Of a stretch of 64,000 bases of DNA, positions 23,756-33,944 are shown piece by piece (position 1 is the first letter of the stretch; each line of letters opens with the position of its first letter). Position numbers and translations under genes: made by a program. Location: assembly GCA_036583965.1 (NCBI GenBank), contig JAZBQD010000027.1:9153187-9217186 (forward strand), in the 5' to 3' direction. The notes beneath the pieces are model-generated. The model made no database searches. It was not told the DNA's origin and worked only from the letters and a program-made list of their open reading frames with translations. Origin of the DNA: Prunella strophiata (Eukaryota; Chordata; Aves; Passeriformes; Prunellidae).

Positions 23756-24300
23756 CTTTGCACCTGGGGAGAGCGGAGAGGTTACCGGGGGAGCCCCCAC
23801 CCGGCACAGCTGCTGCCGTCCCGAGAGCCCAGCGCCCCTCCAGAGGGAAACCAGGGGGCGGGGAGGGACAGAGCCAGCTCACCTGAAGGCAGAGCAGCTG
23901 CCAAAGTCCCGTCCCGTCCTGCCGCAGCCCGCTGTGCCTCCCCCGCCCCGCCGGTGCCGCCTTTTAACCGGGCGCGGCCGGAGCCGCCCGCCCCGTCCGG
24001 CCCCGAGCGCCAGCCCCGGGCAGCCCGGAGCCCTGCTGCCCTCTGCTGCTGGCAGTGTCCCCGGGTCCCCGCGGGGTCCCTCCTGCCAGCCGCACCAGCC
24101 CCGGCCGTGTGCCGGAGGCTGCAGCCCTGCGGGACCATCCCTCCCCAGGCTGGGCACCGCGCTCGGGCTTTCCCAGCTGCGGCACCCCTGGCACCCGAGC
24201 CCCGGCACGGGCTCCCCCTGCCAGCCCAGGCTGGGCTCCCCATCCTCGCAGGCTGCTTCTGGGGGTGACCTGCTGCTCCCCCTCCTCGGCACCGCTCGGG
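23756..24300 (-). promoter_or_regulatory. TSPAN1: TSPAN1 5' UTR exons and CpG-rich promoter
   Basis: On the minus strand a CAG acceptor precedes the coding exon, leaving 8 bases of 5' UTR (23756-23763). A consensus donor (CAG|GTGAGC) bounds a non-coding exon whose 3' edge is 23883. The sequence from about 23880 to 24250 is GC- and CpG-rich and is the likely promoter. The start site cannot be placed. Confidence 0.6.
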
Positions 24301-26400
24301 CAGGGATCTCTCCAAACCCCAAATTTCCAACATGCTGGGCCCAAAGAGAAGCTGGCAAAGGAGGGCAGCTTTGCAGAGGAGAAGCCAGAGCTGCTCAGGC
24401 CGTCCCCAGCTGCTGCTCAGGGAGGTGGATTTTTGCTGGCGGGGACACAACAGGGTGTCGGCGGGAGAGGACAGTGACAGCCATGACAGATGCCAGCACT
24501 GGAGCAGTCAGCAGAGACCTGCCATTGCCTCAGGGCTGCCAAAAGTGATTTTCTTTGGAAAGGTGCAGTGAAACAGGGCTGGTTTCCCTCAGAGGAGGAC
24601 GGCAAGAGCCACACCTGCACAGAGGGGGATGCTGCCTCTCCAGGCCCGACCCTGGCAGTGCTCCTTGCCCATCCAAGGGCTCCTCTTGGGGCAGGAGCTT
24701 GTGCTGGTCCCCTCACCAGTGCCCACAGCATGTCCCTTCAACTTGTCATCAAACCACAGAGCGATGCAGGAGGCAGGGGAAACCTCATCCTGCAGGAAAC
24801 CAGGCTCTGTGTGCTCAGCACGCCCCACCCCACACCCAGCATCCCCAAACCCCACAGCACATTCCCTGCCTGGCTGTAATGATACATTTCAGCAGGATGA
24901 AGTCAGCCCCATTGGCTCCAGCAGTGGTGTTTGGGGGAAGCCTCTGACCCTGCCAGGCACCCTGGGTATGAACACAACCTGTGCTGCAGCTGGGGCTGTA
25001 GCCCTCACCCCCTCACTGCCTGCAGCCTCAGCCCTTCTCTGCAGCAGCTGCCAGGAAGCTGCTCAGAGTCAGGGCCAAGCCTTCATCCCTCTCCCAAAGG
25101 GGGGACAGCTGCTCCTAAACCCCCTCTCATATTGCCCCCTCCCAAAAGTTGCCCCATCCCAGCCTGGCCCTGTTTGCTGCACACAATCCCTCACCCCAAA
25201 AATAATTTTTGGCAACCATGTGAATGCTTGCTCTCCTTCCCAATCATTGCCTAGCCACAGGGAAAAAAACAAGGAGAAGCTATGGACTGTTCCCCTCACC
25301 TCCTCCAGGGCCTGGTGCCACAGCCTGGGGTTCAGCTGCTCCCCAGCATCCCCCACCTGAGCCCCATTAGGGAGCCAGGGCTGGATTTTCTGGTTCTCTG
25401 GGAAGGCCTTGGGCTGACCACAGAAGGACGAGTCCAGTGACATTCCCATGTCCCTGCTGCCCAGCAAGGCCACATCATCTCCCTGCCATCCCCATCCTCT
25501 CCCCACAGGCCAGCTGGATCTCAGCATCCCCTTCCCTGGAGCAGGGGGATGCCTCTCACCAGGACAGGGGCAGCAAAGCTCCCCCAGGCAGCCTGTCCCT
25601 GGGACACTGAGAGCAGGGAAGTGGCCTCAGTTTCCCTCCTGGTAAAGCAGTGGGTGAGAAGCCCCAGGCATCACCAGCCATGGAGACCAAGTCTGTGAGT
25701 GGCAGGATTTTGGGATATCCCAGCCAGGTGAGTCCCTTGCAAAGGGTTTCCACATGTCTGTTTAGGGCTAGCCCAGCTGTCTGTCCAGCAGCCAGACACC
25801 TGGGCAGTCAGGAGGGATGGACACACTGCAGGGTGCCAGCAATGAACCAACTTTGGCTTTGCAAATGGAAGTTACTGAATGTTGCAGATTTGTGCTGAAT
25901 TCATCACTTCCCACCTCCTGATGCAGAGAAATAAATATCTGCATCAGCCAAAAGTTTTTGACGTCTTGGAATATTTCAGTTCTCAGCTTCCAAAGGAGTG
26001 CAAAGCATTTTGGCTGGAGAGCCGGGGAAATCCCAGTTCCCCCACCCTGGGAGGGGCCAGGCAGTGGGACCACACCGATTCGCCCTGTGCTTCCGAGGGA
26101 ATCCTCCTCATTTCTGTGGCTGAGTGCAAAACCACGACTTGAGTCCCAAGAGCAGGAGCTGCCCCGTCTGGTGCTGGATCTCTGCCGCGTGGGGACAGAC
26201 CCTGGGGTGTAAATCCAGGCGTGAAAAGGGGATGTGTCCCTCAGTGTGTGTCCCTCAGGGGGAGGATCTGTCCCTGTGCATCAGGCAGCCGATGTGTGCT
26301 AACAACGGCAGCCAGCGAGGGGCTCCATGACCCTGACATCCCTCCTTTGTCCCGGGCTGCGCTGCCTCCCGTGCGTGTCAGCCCCAGCCCAGCCCCTGCG
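24301..26400. other. Intergenic region upstream of TSPAN1
   Basis: I see no gene here. Frames open on both strands are GC-rich filler without family motifs. The region ends at the CCCTG microsatellite that borders an LTR. Confidence 0.6.
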
Positions 26401-26433
26401 CCCTGCCCTGCCCTGCCCTGCCCTGCCCTGCCC
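26401..26433. repeat. (CCCTG)n microsatellite
   Basis: Six full CCCTG units plus CCC lie immediately left of the LTR's target-site duplication. Confidence 0.9.
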
Positions 26434-26440
26434 GCCCCTC

Positions 26441-27043
26441 TGTCGGAGTCTCTCAGGAGCTCGAGATGACCCCGATGTGTTTGAGAGTCTCTGTGTCCCA
26501 GCCCGAGAACCGAAGAAGGAGTCAGGAGTCTTCTTGTGCAGTTTTCAAGGTTGTTTATTTTTCCTTATCCAACAAATTTTCTCCCTGACCAGCCGAGGTC
26601 TGTTCAGCAGGTCAGTCCCAGGCACACTGCCCACCTCTGGGGTGGTGTTATCTTTTTATACTAAAAACTACCTGTACATTATTTACAGTTACTTTCCAAT
26701 ACCCATCACCTATATTACACAGTCCAACTCTACTCTGAACCAATCCAAAAGTGCCACCATCACCCAGAAGATGGAGGCTATGAAGAAGGAGAAAGGACAG
26801 AACACGTCCAAATTCCTCCATCTCGACCCCCGAACCCTTATTCTAAAAAATCCCAAAATTCTACATTTTTCACCCTGTGATAAGCTAATTATTATTCTAC
26901 TTAATTTTTGTGGCTTGCAACTCTTCATAGAAGGTTGGTCATTTTTTCTATGAATCGAATTCAAAGGCACAGGGGTCTTGGGCTCTGTGCCAAGGTCTCT
27001 GAAGCCATCCAGGACAGCCAGAGGGATGTCCTGGGCTCTGACA
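26441..27043 (-). mobile_element. Solo LTR of an endogenous retrovirus
   Basis: The 603-bp element begins TGTCGG and ends TGACA, so it has TG...CA termini on both strands. It is flanked by CCCCTC (26435-26440) and CCCCTG (27044-27049), a 6-bp target duplication with one mismatch. On the minus strand a TATA box (TATAAAAA, 26653-26660) is followed about 95 bases later by AATAAA (26554-26559), which fixes the orientation and the U3-R-U5 order. No internal retroviral genes adjoin it, so it is a solo LTR. It is more AT-rich than its surroundings. The six-base duplication fits an ERVK/alpha-beta-type retrovirus, but I cannot name the family. Confidence 0.8.
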
Positions 27044-27234
27044 CCCCTGCAGACCCCATTTCCTCGCTCCTCACGCGTGTCCAGCCCGGCAGATCCCTCT
27101 GGCATTAATCACCAAGGGCCAACAAGAGAGGTGTTGCCAGTCCCTCTGTCCCTCTGAGTGCCACTCCAGCCCTGGCACAGCAGACAGCAGTGGGGCACTC
27201 AGCAGTGCCCCGGGGCACTGGGTGGCAGCCAGGC

Positions 27235-27708
27235 TGTTTGCCCAGCAGCAGGAGAGACTCAGGGGACAATGCTGGAGGAAAGGGGCCTGACTCTCAGCAA
27301 GGGTTAATCCAAGGTTTTATTCAGGAGCTCCTGCACCTCAGGGGCCTCATGCTCAGAGCCCCAGGGAGAGGTGCCAAGGTTACATTGAAAGGGAGGTGGA
27401 CACCAAAAAGTAGATAACATTCACTGAGCAATAAAGGATCCCAAGGGATGTACACTAAAATATGGACATTTGGGATGGCATACAGGATAACACCTGAGGG
27501 GTTGAACCTTGGCCTCTGACTGATCACACAATGACTTGGACAGAACTTTCCAGAACTTGGGATGGGATGCTGAGTGATTGACAGAGAGCCAGGGCAGGGA
27601 GCTGGGAATGGTTTAGAGGTGGAGATACAATCTGGGATAAACCACTTTGGGGAAAATAAGGGGATACAAAAACAAAACTATTACAAAATCTAGAAACACA
27701 TTACAACA
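27235..27708 (-). mobile_element. Second LTR-like element, boundaries tentative
   Basis: About 474 bp starts TGTTTGCC and ends ACAACA. On the minus strand it runs from an AT-rich U3-like part to AATAAA (27316-27321) and then about 80 bases to a CA end, the usual R-U5 spacing. It differs in sequence from the LTR 190 bases away but has the same orientation. I cannot see a matching target-site duplication, so the ends or the classification may be wrong. Confidence 0.5.
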
Positions 27709-30327
27709 GAGAGGCAGAGGAGAGAGCCCCAGCAGCATCTCCAGCCTTTCCTTGTGTTCATCTCCCTCCCCAGGCTGGGGCAGCCCCAGCCCAGCAGGCA
27801 GTTTGGTGGCAGTGGCAGAGCTCAGCTGTGGGGGCAAGTGGCAAGAGGTTGTCCATGGATGCCACCCTGGGAGGTTGTTTGAAGAGGCACCTGGCTCTCC
27901 CTAAACCAGAATCCACAGAAGCCAGAGCTCAGTGCTGGGCACTCAGGAAGAAAACCAAGAGAACAGGGAGTTTTCCTGCTCCTAAGGAGAAAGTAAAGCA
28001 AGGCCCATTCCGAACTGAGGAAACAGTGGTGATACCAAAAAAGCCAACTCATGAAATGTCAAAGGAAATCAAAAATCTCTTCTCTATGTTTTTTTTTCTG
28101 GCTGGGAAGGGCTCAGCCCAGCTCTGCAGCCTCACTTTCTCCAGCTGGGCATGTTAACAGCTCTATTTCTGCTCTATTTACTCACAGCCATGTGGCCACC
28201 TTCCCTGGACACGAGCATGGCAGCCCCCAAAAGCAAAGGGGGGGGCAGTGGGACCCCTGTCACTTTGGAAAGGCCAGGACAGGCAGCCAAGGGGGATGCT
28301 GAGCATTCCCTGGAGATGCTCCCACCAAGGGTTATGCCTCCAGCCAGGGAGAGGAGAGAAGCTGCAGAAGGGCATGGGGATCCCAGAGACATTGCTCTCC
28401 TCCCCACAGAGCCACCCTGGGCTGCCCAGACAGGGAGCAAAGGGCAGCCTGGAGGGAGCTGTGGAGCACAGGGAGCAAGGACAGTTCCTCCTGCTCTCTC
28501 CACAAAAGCAGCCAAGGCCAGGCAAGCCACGGCAAAGCTCTCATTGCCATGAGTGCTGCTCATTAATCCAGCGAGGGTGGATTAATCAGGGCCTGACAAG
28601 CAGCTCCTCTGGCTCAATCAATAGCAGTAAAGGCCTGGAGCACCTCTTGCAGCCCTCTCAGGGTGCTTTCTGAGGGCCCTCTGCCCACCCTGGGGATGTG
28701 CCAAACCCTGGGCTGGAGTGGTGTGGGGGCTTAAATTAACCAGGCAGGGGTGACACAGGGTGAGGGGCAGCCCAGGGCACAGAGTTTTGGGAATGATCCT
28801 GGTGCAGTGCAGCTGGGATGGGGTGTGAGGGGTGTTTTAGTGGTTCTTGGGACAGCAGCCAGCCAGTGAGAGCTGGGGTGGTGCTCAGCCCCACCCAGCC
28901 ACTGCAGGGCTGGGGGCAGTGGAGCTTGGCTCCAGCAGGAAATGGTGCTTTGGTATTTGGGGACCTCAAGGGTGCATCAGGAGGGAAAGATATTGTCTTG
29001 GTTTGAAAAGCCAGGTGTCTGCCAAGGAAGACAGAAGCTTCCCTTGAAGTGGAGATACCTGTGCTGGGCAGGGGGGATCCCACTGAGCATCCTGGGAAGG
29101 GGAGATGAGGGCTGTTATGCCAGGCTGTTCCCCTGAGCTGCAGGACTGGCCTGTAGATTGGATTGATCCTGGGACAGGATGGTGGCACTGGATGGTGATG
29201 TACTCAGCAGCCTCCCCAGCTCTGATCTGCCCCAGGAGGGAAACACCTCCTTGCCTTTCCCAGGCAGCCCCCAGGGCACTGTGCTCAGCCTGGATGACTT
29301 CACAGCCCTGTGGGACACGCTGGGGGTTCCAGGCAGGGCTTCAGACACTCAGCAAAACCTCTTCAGCCCTGGTGGGGCACAGGGAGTGACTGTGGGGAGG
29401 GCAGCACCTGGCTGCTCACAGCCAAGCTCTGCCCCTGTGCCACCAGCAGTGACAGCAGCATGGTGCCAGCAGAAATGGGACAAGGGAGAGGAAATTCCCT
29501 TTCAATCTCCAAGGACCAGCACCTGGGCTGGATCCAGCTGAGGAGAGGGGCAATGGGGGCTTGTGCTGCCCAAGGAAGTGCAGGGAGGAGGAATCCCCCA
29601 GGATGCTGCTGCCCTGCACCATCAGGCCATGCACTACAGGGAGAGGAGTGGGGGTGGCTGAAATTATGGCTGAGAAGGGTCATACATCTCCTGCACTGCT
29701 CTGCTGGCCTCTGTGTCTGTCCCCTCAGTTTTCCCAGAACCTGGTGTTCCTCCTTGGACTTCATGCCACCCCTGCACTGCTGCCTGCAGTGGCTTGGATT
29801 CAGCCAGTGTGCACTTCCCAGAGCCCGTGTTTTAGGTGCCATCTATTTTTAGGATGTCCAACCTGCAGCAAAGACAAGGAGCCACAACCATTTCAGAGAA
29901 GTCAGCATGAGAAGCAAGGATTTAGGGGGAAAAAAGAAACAACAACAACCAAAGCAAGCCTTTGGGAACATCACAGTCCACCTCCCTGTGCCTCACAGAC
30001 AGACAAATGCTGGGATAGCTTGTCCAAGCTCAGGAGGAGAGCAGGGAACCAGAGCATCCCTGAGCTGGGATTCTCCATGACGTCTCCTGCCTGTCCTGTG
30101 TGTGTTTTTCAGCCTGGTTAAGGGATGGGATTCCGTGTGGGTGCACAGGGAGATCTGGCTGGCATTAGGGGGATGTCCATGGGGTGCTGGTCCTCTCCTG
30201 TCCTTTAGCACCCCTGAGGTTGGATGGAGACCCACAGATGGGAGCTCTCCATCCTACAGAGGATGCAATTTGGGAGCAGAGATGCTGCATCTGGGAATGA
30301 AGTCATCCACCTACTCCTACAATTCTC
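27709..30327. other. Intergenic region upstream of PIK3R3
   Basis: No exon or clear repeat is recognisable in these 2.6 kb. It may hold distal promoter elements of PIK3R3, but nothing specific can be supported. Confidence 0.55.
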
Positions 30328-30411
30328 CCTCCTCCTGCTCGGTAGCCGGGTGCCCCCCGCCCCCCGACGCGCTGCGGCGGGGGGGCCGCCCGGCTACCGA
30401 GCAGGAGGAGG
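30328..30411. repeat. Perfect 23-bp inverted repeat with GC-rich loop at the PIK3R3 promoter
   Basis: The arms 30328-30350 and 30389-30411 are exact reverse complements (core CTGCTCGGTAGCCGGG against CCCGGCTACCGAGCAG). They are separated by a 38-base spacer that is itself nearly all G/C, with C-runs facing G-runs. The right arm runs into a GGA microsatellite. The structure predicts a very stable hairpin just upstream of the putative first exon. Confidence 0.9.
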
Positions 30412-30560
30412 AGGAGGAGGAGGAGGAGGGACGCTGACATCACCGCCGGAGCGCGGCTCGGCGGGGCCGGGAGCCGGCTCCGCTCCGCTCCCGTTCTCTG
30501 CTCCCGCCGCTGGAGCCACCGCGCCCGGTAAGGCTGGAGGGGCGGCGGGAGGGCTCTGGG
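30330..30560 (+). promoter_or_regulatory. PIK3R3: CpG island promoter and non-coding exon 1 of PIK3R3
   Basis: The sequence is CpG-dense from the inverted repeat to about 30560. A consensus donor (CCCG|GTAAGG) ends a likely first exon at 30527, and the matching acceptor (CCGGCAG) is at 31101. Orientation is opposite to TSPAN1, as in the human locus. The start site is not visible. Confidence 0.6.
30404..30429. repeat. (GGA)n microsatellite
   Basis: About eight GGA units overlap the right arm of the inverted repeat. One strand is entirely purine. Confidence 0.85.
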
Positions 30561-30685
30561 GGGCGGGTGGATGGATGGACAGACAGGCGGCTGCTGCTCA
30601 TCATCCCTCCATCCCTCTTCCGCGGGGTCCTGCTGGAAGCTGGGGGACAGTGGGTCGGCAGCAGCACAGTCTTTCCCCCTAGGGA

Positions 30686-30758
30686 TGATGTCACTCTGGG
30701 AGGAATATATAAAAATGCAGCAAAAAAAAAAAAAAAAATTAAAAAAAAAAAAAAAAAA
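30686..30758 (+). promoter_or_regulatory. CRE-like site, TATA box and two long A-tracts in PIK3R3 intron 1
   Basis: TGATGTCA lies about 15 bases before TATATAAA (30706-30713), followed by A17 (30722-30738), TT and A18 (30741-30758). It could be an alternative TATA promoter; equally it may be chance AT-rich sequence beside a poly(A) expansion. Confidence 0.35.
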
Positions 30759-31108
30759 GGAAAAAATAACCAAAACCAAACCCATATGAAAAACCTACAT
30801 CTTCATTTGCCAGCTCCGTGCAGCAGTGCCAGGCTGGAGCTGCCGGAGGGGAGCTGCGTGCGGCAGGAGGTTTCTCAGCACATATGTCTATTTTAAAAAC
30901 CCGTGGCGTGATCTCTTGCCCTACTTTCCAGACTCTTGCCGGTACTTTCCTTGCGTGCAGTGGCCGAGCCCTGCTGGCGGGAGCTCCCTGGGAAGCGGCA
31001 GCCGAGCGAGAGCCGGGCTCTCCCTGGCGCCGGGAGCTCGGCATGGGGACGGGGTCAAGGCAGAGGTTCGGTCACTAACGCGCTGCCTTTCTCTCCGGCA
31101 GAGCGGGG

Positions 31109-31143
31109 ATGTCCCCAGCGCGGTGCGGATGAAGCCGGGCTAA
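31109..31143 (+). promoter_or_regulatory. Two overlapping mini upstream ORFs in the PIK3R3 leader
   Basis: In the leader exon (from 31102) the first ATG at 31109 opens seven codons ending in TGA at 31130-31132. A second ATG at 31129 overlaps that stop (ATGA) and encodes four residues before TAA at 31141. Both lie upstream of the main start at 31473, with no other ATG between, so they may limit translation initiation. Confidence 0.5.
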
Positions 31144-31401
31144 CGAGGAGCCACCACTGTCCCCTCTGCCCCCAAGAGCCTCATTCGCTCCCCTCCGTTT
31201 GCCCCGGTGAAGAAACAGCTCCTCACCCACACCTGAGCCAGCGAGTCCCAGGTGTGGCTCCACAGCAGTTTTGGGGTTGGAGGGTCAGCAGCCGCTCTCC
31301 ATCTCGCAGATTTACCAACACCGAGCTTTCCATCGTGTGTGGTGTGCAGGGAAGGGAGCGCTCCCAAGCCCACGGTGCCCCCCCCGGCCCAGCCCCGGCT
31401 G

Positions 31402-31469
31402 GCCGGGCCGGTGTGAGCAGGCCGGGCCGGTGTGAGCACGCCAGGCCGGTGTGAGCACGCCAGGCCGCC
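31402..31469. repeat. 19-bp tandem repeat, about 3.5 copies, just before the PIK3R3 start codon
   Basis: The unit GCCGGGCCGGTGTGAGCA recurs at 31402, 31421 and 31440 with a partial copy at 31459, ending in the GCCGCCGCC Kozak context of the ATG. Copies differ by one or two bases. Confidence 0.85.
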
Positions 31470-31472
31470 GCC

Positions 31473-31788
31473 ATGGCCTCCTCGGACGGGCTGCAGTACC
31501 GGGCTCTCTACGAGTACCAGAAGGACCGGGAGGAGGACCTGGCGCTGTGCCCCGGGGATGTGCTGACGGTCAGCAGGGCCGCGCTGCTCAGCAGCCCCAA
31601 CTACAAGGACGGGGACGAGCGCAGCCCCCAGGGGTGGCTGCACGGCGTCAACGAGCGCACCAAGGAGCGCGGGGACTTCCCCGGCACCTACGTGGAGTAC
31701 CTGGGGCCCACCCGCATCGCCGCCACCGCCACCAAGGCCCGGCCACGGCCCCTGCCCCTGCCACCCGCGGGGAGCCCCACGCCCTGGG
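31473..31788 (+). CDS. PIK3R3: PIK3R3 coding exon 1: SH3 domain and proline-rich linker
   Basis: The 105 codons carry the hallmarks of a p85 SH3 domain: YRALYEY (ALYDY motif) at residues 9-15, an acidic RT loop (KDREEDLAL), the long n-Src insertion typical of p85, GWLHG with the binding-surface Trp, and [12 protein letters not shown] at the end. A proline-rich stretch (PRPLPLPP) follows, as in p85-alpha and p85-beta. The exon ends in phase 1 at GTGAGT. Confidence 0.93.
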
Positions 31789-33908
31789 GTGAGTGCGAGG
31801 GGAGCAGGAAGGTGGGAGCCCAGGGGTGGGTGTCCCCTGCAGGATGGTGAGGGTGGTGTGGGGCCGGGGTGGATGCTTGCAGCTGAGGTGGCTTGGTGGG
31901 AAACCACGCTCGGGATGGGGATGCAGCCTCAGAAAAAGAAGCTGTCCTGGGAATGATCTGCCCTGGTGTATGGAGGCAGCCTCAGGAGGGGCAGGGGATG
32001 CGTTGCTACCCCTCAGCCAAACATGCTGCAGGGATTGCTCCTCACCAGCATCCCGGGCTGGCTGCTGGGCTGGCATGGGTGTCCAAGGGGATCCACATCC
32101 ATGAGAGCACAGGAGAAGATGCAAGGCCCCTTAGGCCCCTCAGAGAGGAGCAGAAAGCCCCATGGTGGTCCCCGGGGACCTTTTCTCCAACTGCTCCTCT
32201 CCCCACCACTGCGGCACCTGATTCAGGCTGCTCTCAGAGCCTGGGCAGCGCTGGCCCTCGGCCAGCTCCCAGCCTCACTGTCACTTTGTGCAAGCTGGGA
32301 CAGGGGACAGTCCTGGCAAGCGGTGTGGCCTGTCCCTGCGGGGCTCCTCTGTCCCTGGGGGGCTGCAGTAGAGCACTGAGGGGGACATTTGGCAGGACCC
32401 TTCCTGGCACAGGGGCCTGCAGCCATTTCTCTGCCTGGCTCTGCCGAGCTCGTGCAGCCGGCTCTGCCCTCGCCACTCACCGTGGCCAAGTGTGTTGGGG
32501 CCAGGAGGGATTTCACAGCAGTTCCACAATGTACACCAGCTAAAAAAAAATAAAACCAAAGTAAGAATCCCCCCTTTCCAGCCAGACACATGCCAGTGAC
32601 CCCAGTGGAAGCCATGGTGCTCTCCTGCTCAGGATGTGTGGAGCAGAAATGGCTGTCAGTGCTGGCCTGGGGCTGGGAGAGCGGCATCGCCTTCAGCCCT
32701 GGCAGAAAACCTGCCCAGCTGCTGGTCTGGCACCTCAGACACCCTCCTGGCCCAGTTTGGGACCCTTGGGGTGACCAAAGGAGCAGCCCCCTGTGCTGGG
32801 TCAGGGTTTAGAGGGGCACTCACTGATGAGGAGTCTGTCTCCCTTCAAAATACAGTTCAGGACCCCCTTGTCACCGAGATTTGAGGTGGGGACCACCTGG
32901 CTCCTGGGCTGAGCAGGGCACCATCCATGCCCATGTGTGGGGTGGCCATGCAGCTCCTGACATGCAGCCCCACAACCACATGGGGAGGATGCTGGGCCCC
33001 CCCCACCTCCCCTCCCCAAAATGCAGGTGCTCCTCCCCAGACCAGTGCGCCAAGGCAGCCGCAGTCCCAGCAGCACTGGTGAGGCTCCGTGTGCAGCTAC
33101 GTGCTGGATTTGCAGGAGGGTGGAGGCCACTTTTTGGGGGTGTTTATCCTGCCAGACAAGGGGTTTGAGCCCCCTGCCCAGTCCAGCTCAGTGGTGAACC
33201 CTCTGAGTGTTCAGCAGGCAGAGCCCTGGAAAACTCAGTGCTGTGTGGAGATTTCAGGGCACATAGGCAGCAGACCCCAGGGCTCTCCAGCCCTGCTCAC
33301 CAGGGAAGGTGAAGCCACCTTCTTGTTCCTGCCTTTGCTGCCCCTCACACAGGAGGGACAATCCGAGGGAGATGTGCCCAGGGACCCCTGCCCATAGGTG
33401 CTGGGGATGTGGAGATTCCCTGCAAACAGAGGAATGCCCACAGCAGGAAGCATGTCCTGGCCAGAGAGCCTGGCCCATGAGGAAAGTCTCAGTGTAGGCA
33501 CCCCAGCCCTGCCTGCACTCAGCTGAAAGCATAACAAAAATTTTTAAATGTAAAATCCATAGTTTTTAGTAGGGAAAAAAGCCCTAAAGCCAGGTTCTGG
33601 GGTAGGTGGGAAGGGTGCTGCCAGCTGCAGGACGTGCCCTGGCCATGGCCAGGGGGACACTGGGTGCTGCCTTGCCAGTGCTGTGCCATGGGGTGCCCTC
33701 CCTGAGGTGCCTTTCTGGGGTGAGGACAGGGTGTGCAGGCACCTCACTAGGGGACGTTTTGTCCCACAACCACGTCTTTCTGCAGCACAGGAGCAGTGTG
33801 TGCCATTTTGTGTCAGTTTAAACCCAAACCTCCCAGCTCACAGGCTTCCCCTTAGAGCAAAAAAATCCAACATAGCCTTGGAAGAGAAGGTACTTTTGTT
33901 TTGGTTTG

Positions 33909-33944
<36 letters not shown>

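Noticed and set aside
23703..24548. Long frames on both strands over the TSPAN1 5' end
   Set aside because: They are CpG-rich promoter sequence; proline, arginine and glycine dominate and the frames overlap each other.
31140..31907. 255-codon minus-strand frame
   Set aside because: It is a mirror of the PIK3R3 SH3 exon and its leader.
33911..33943. Retroposon tail for the T33 tract
   Set aside because: No recognisable element body or target duplication beside it, so it is listed only as a homopolymer.
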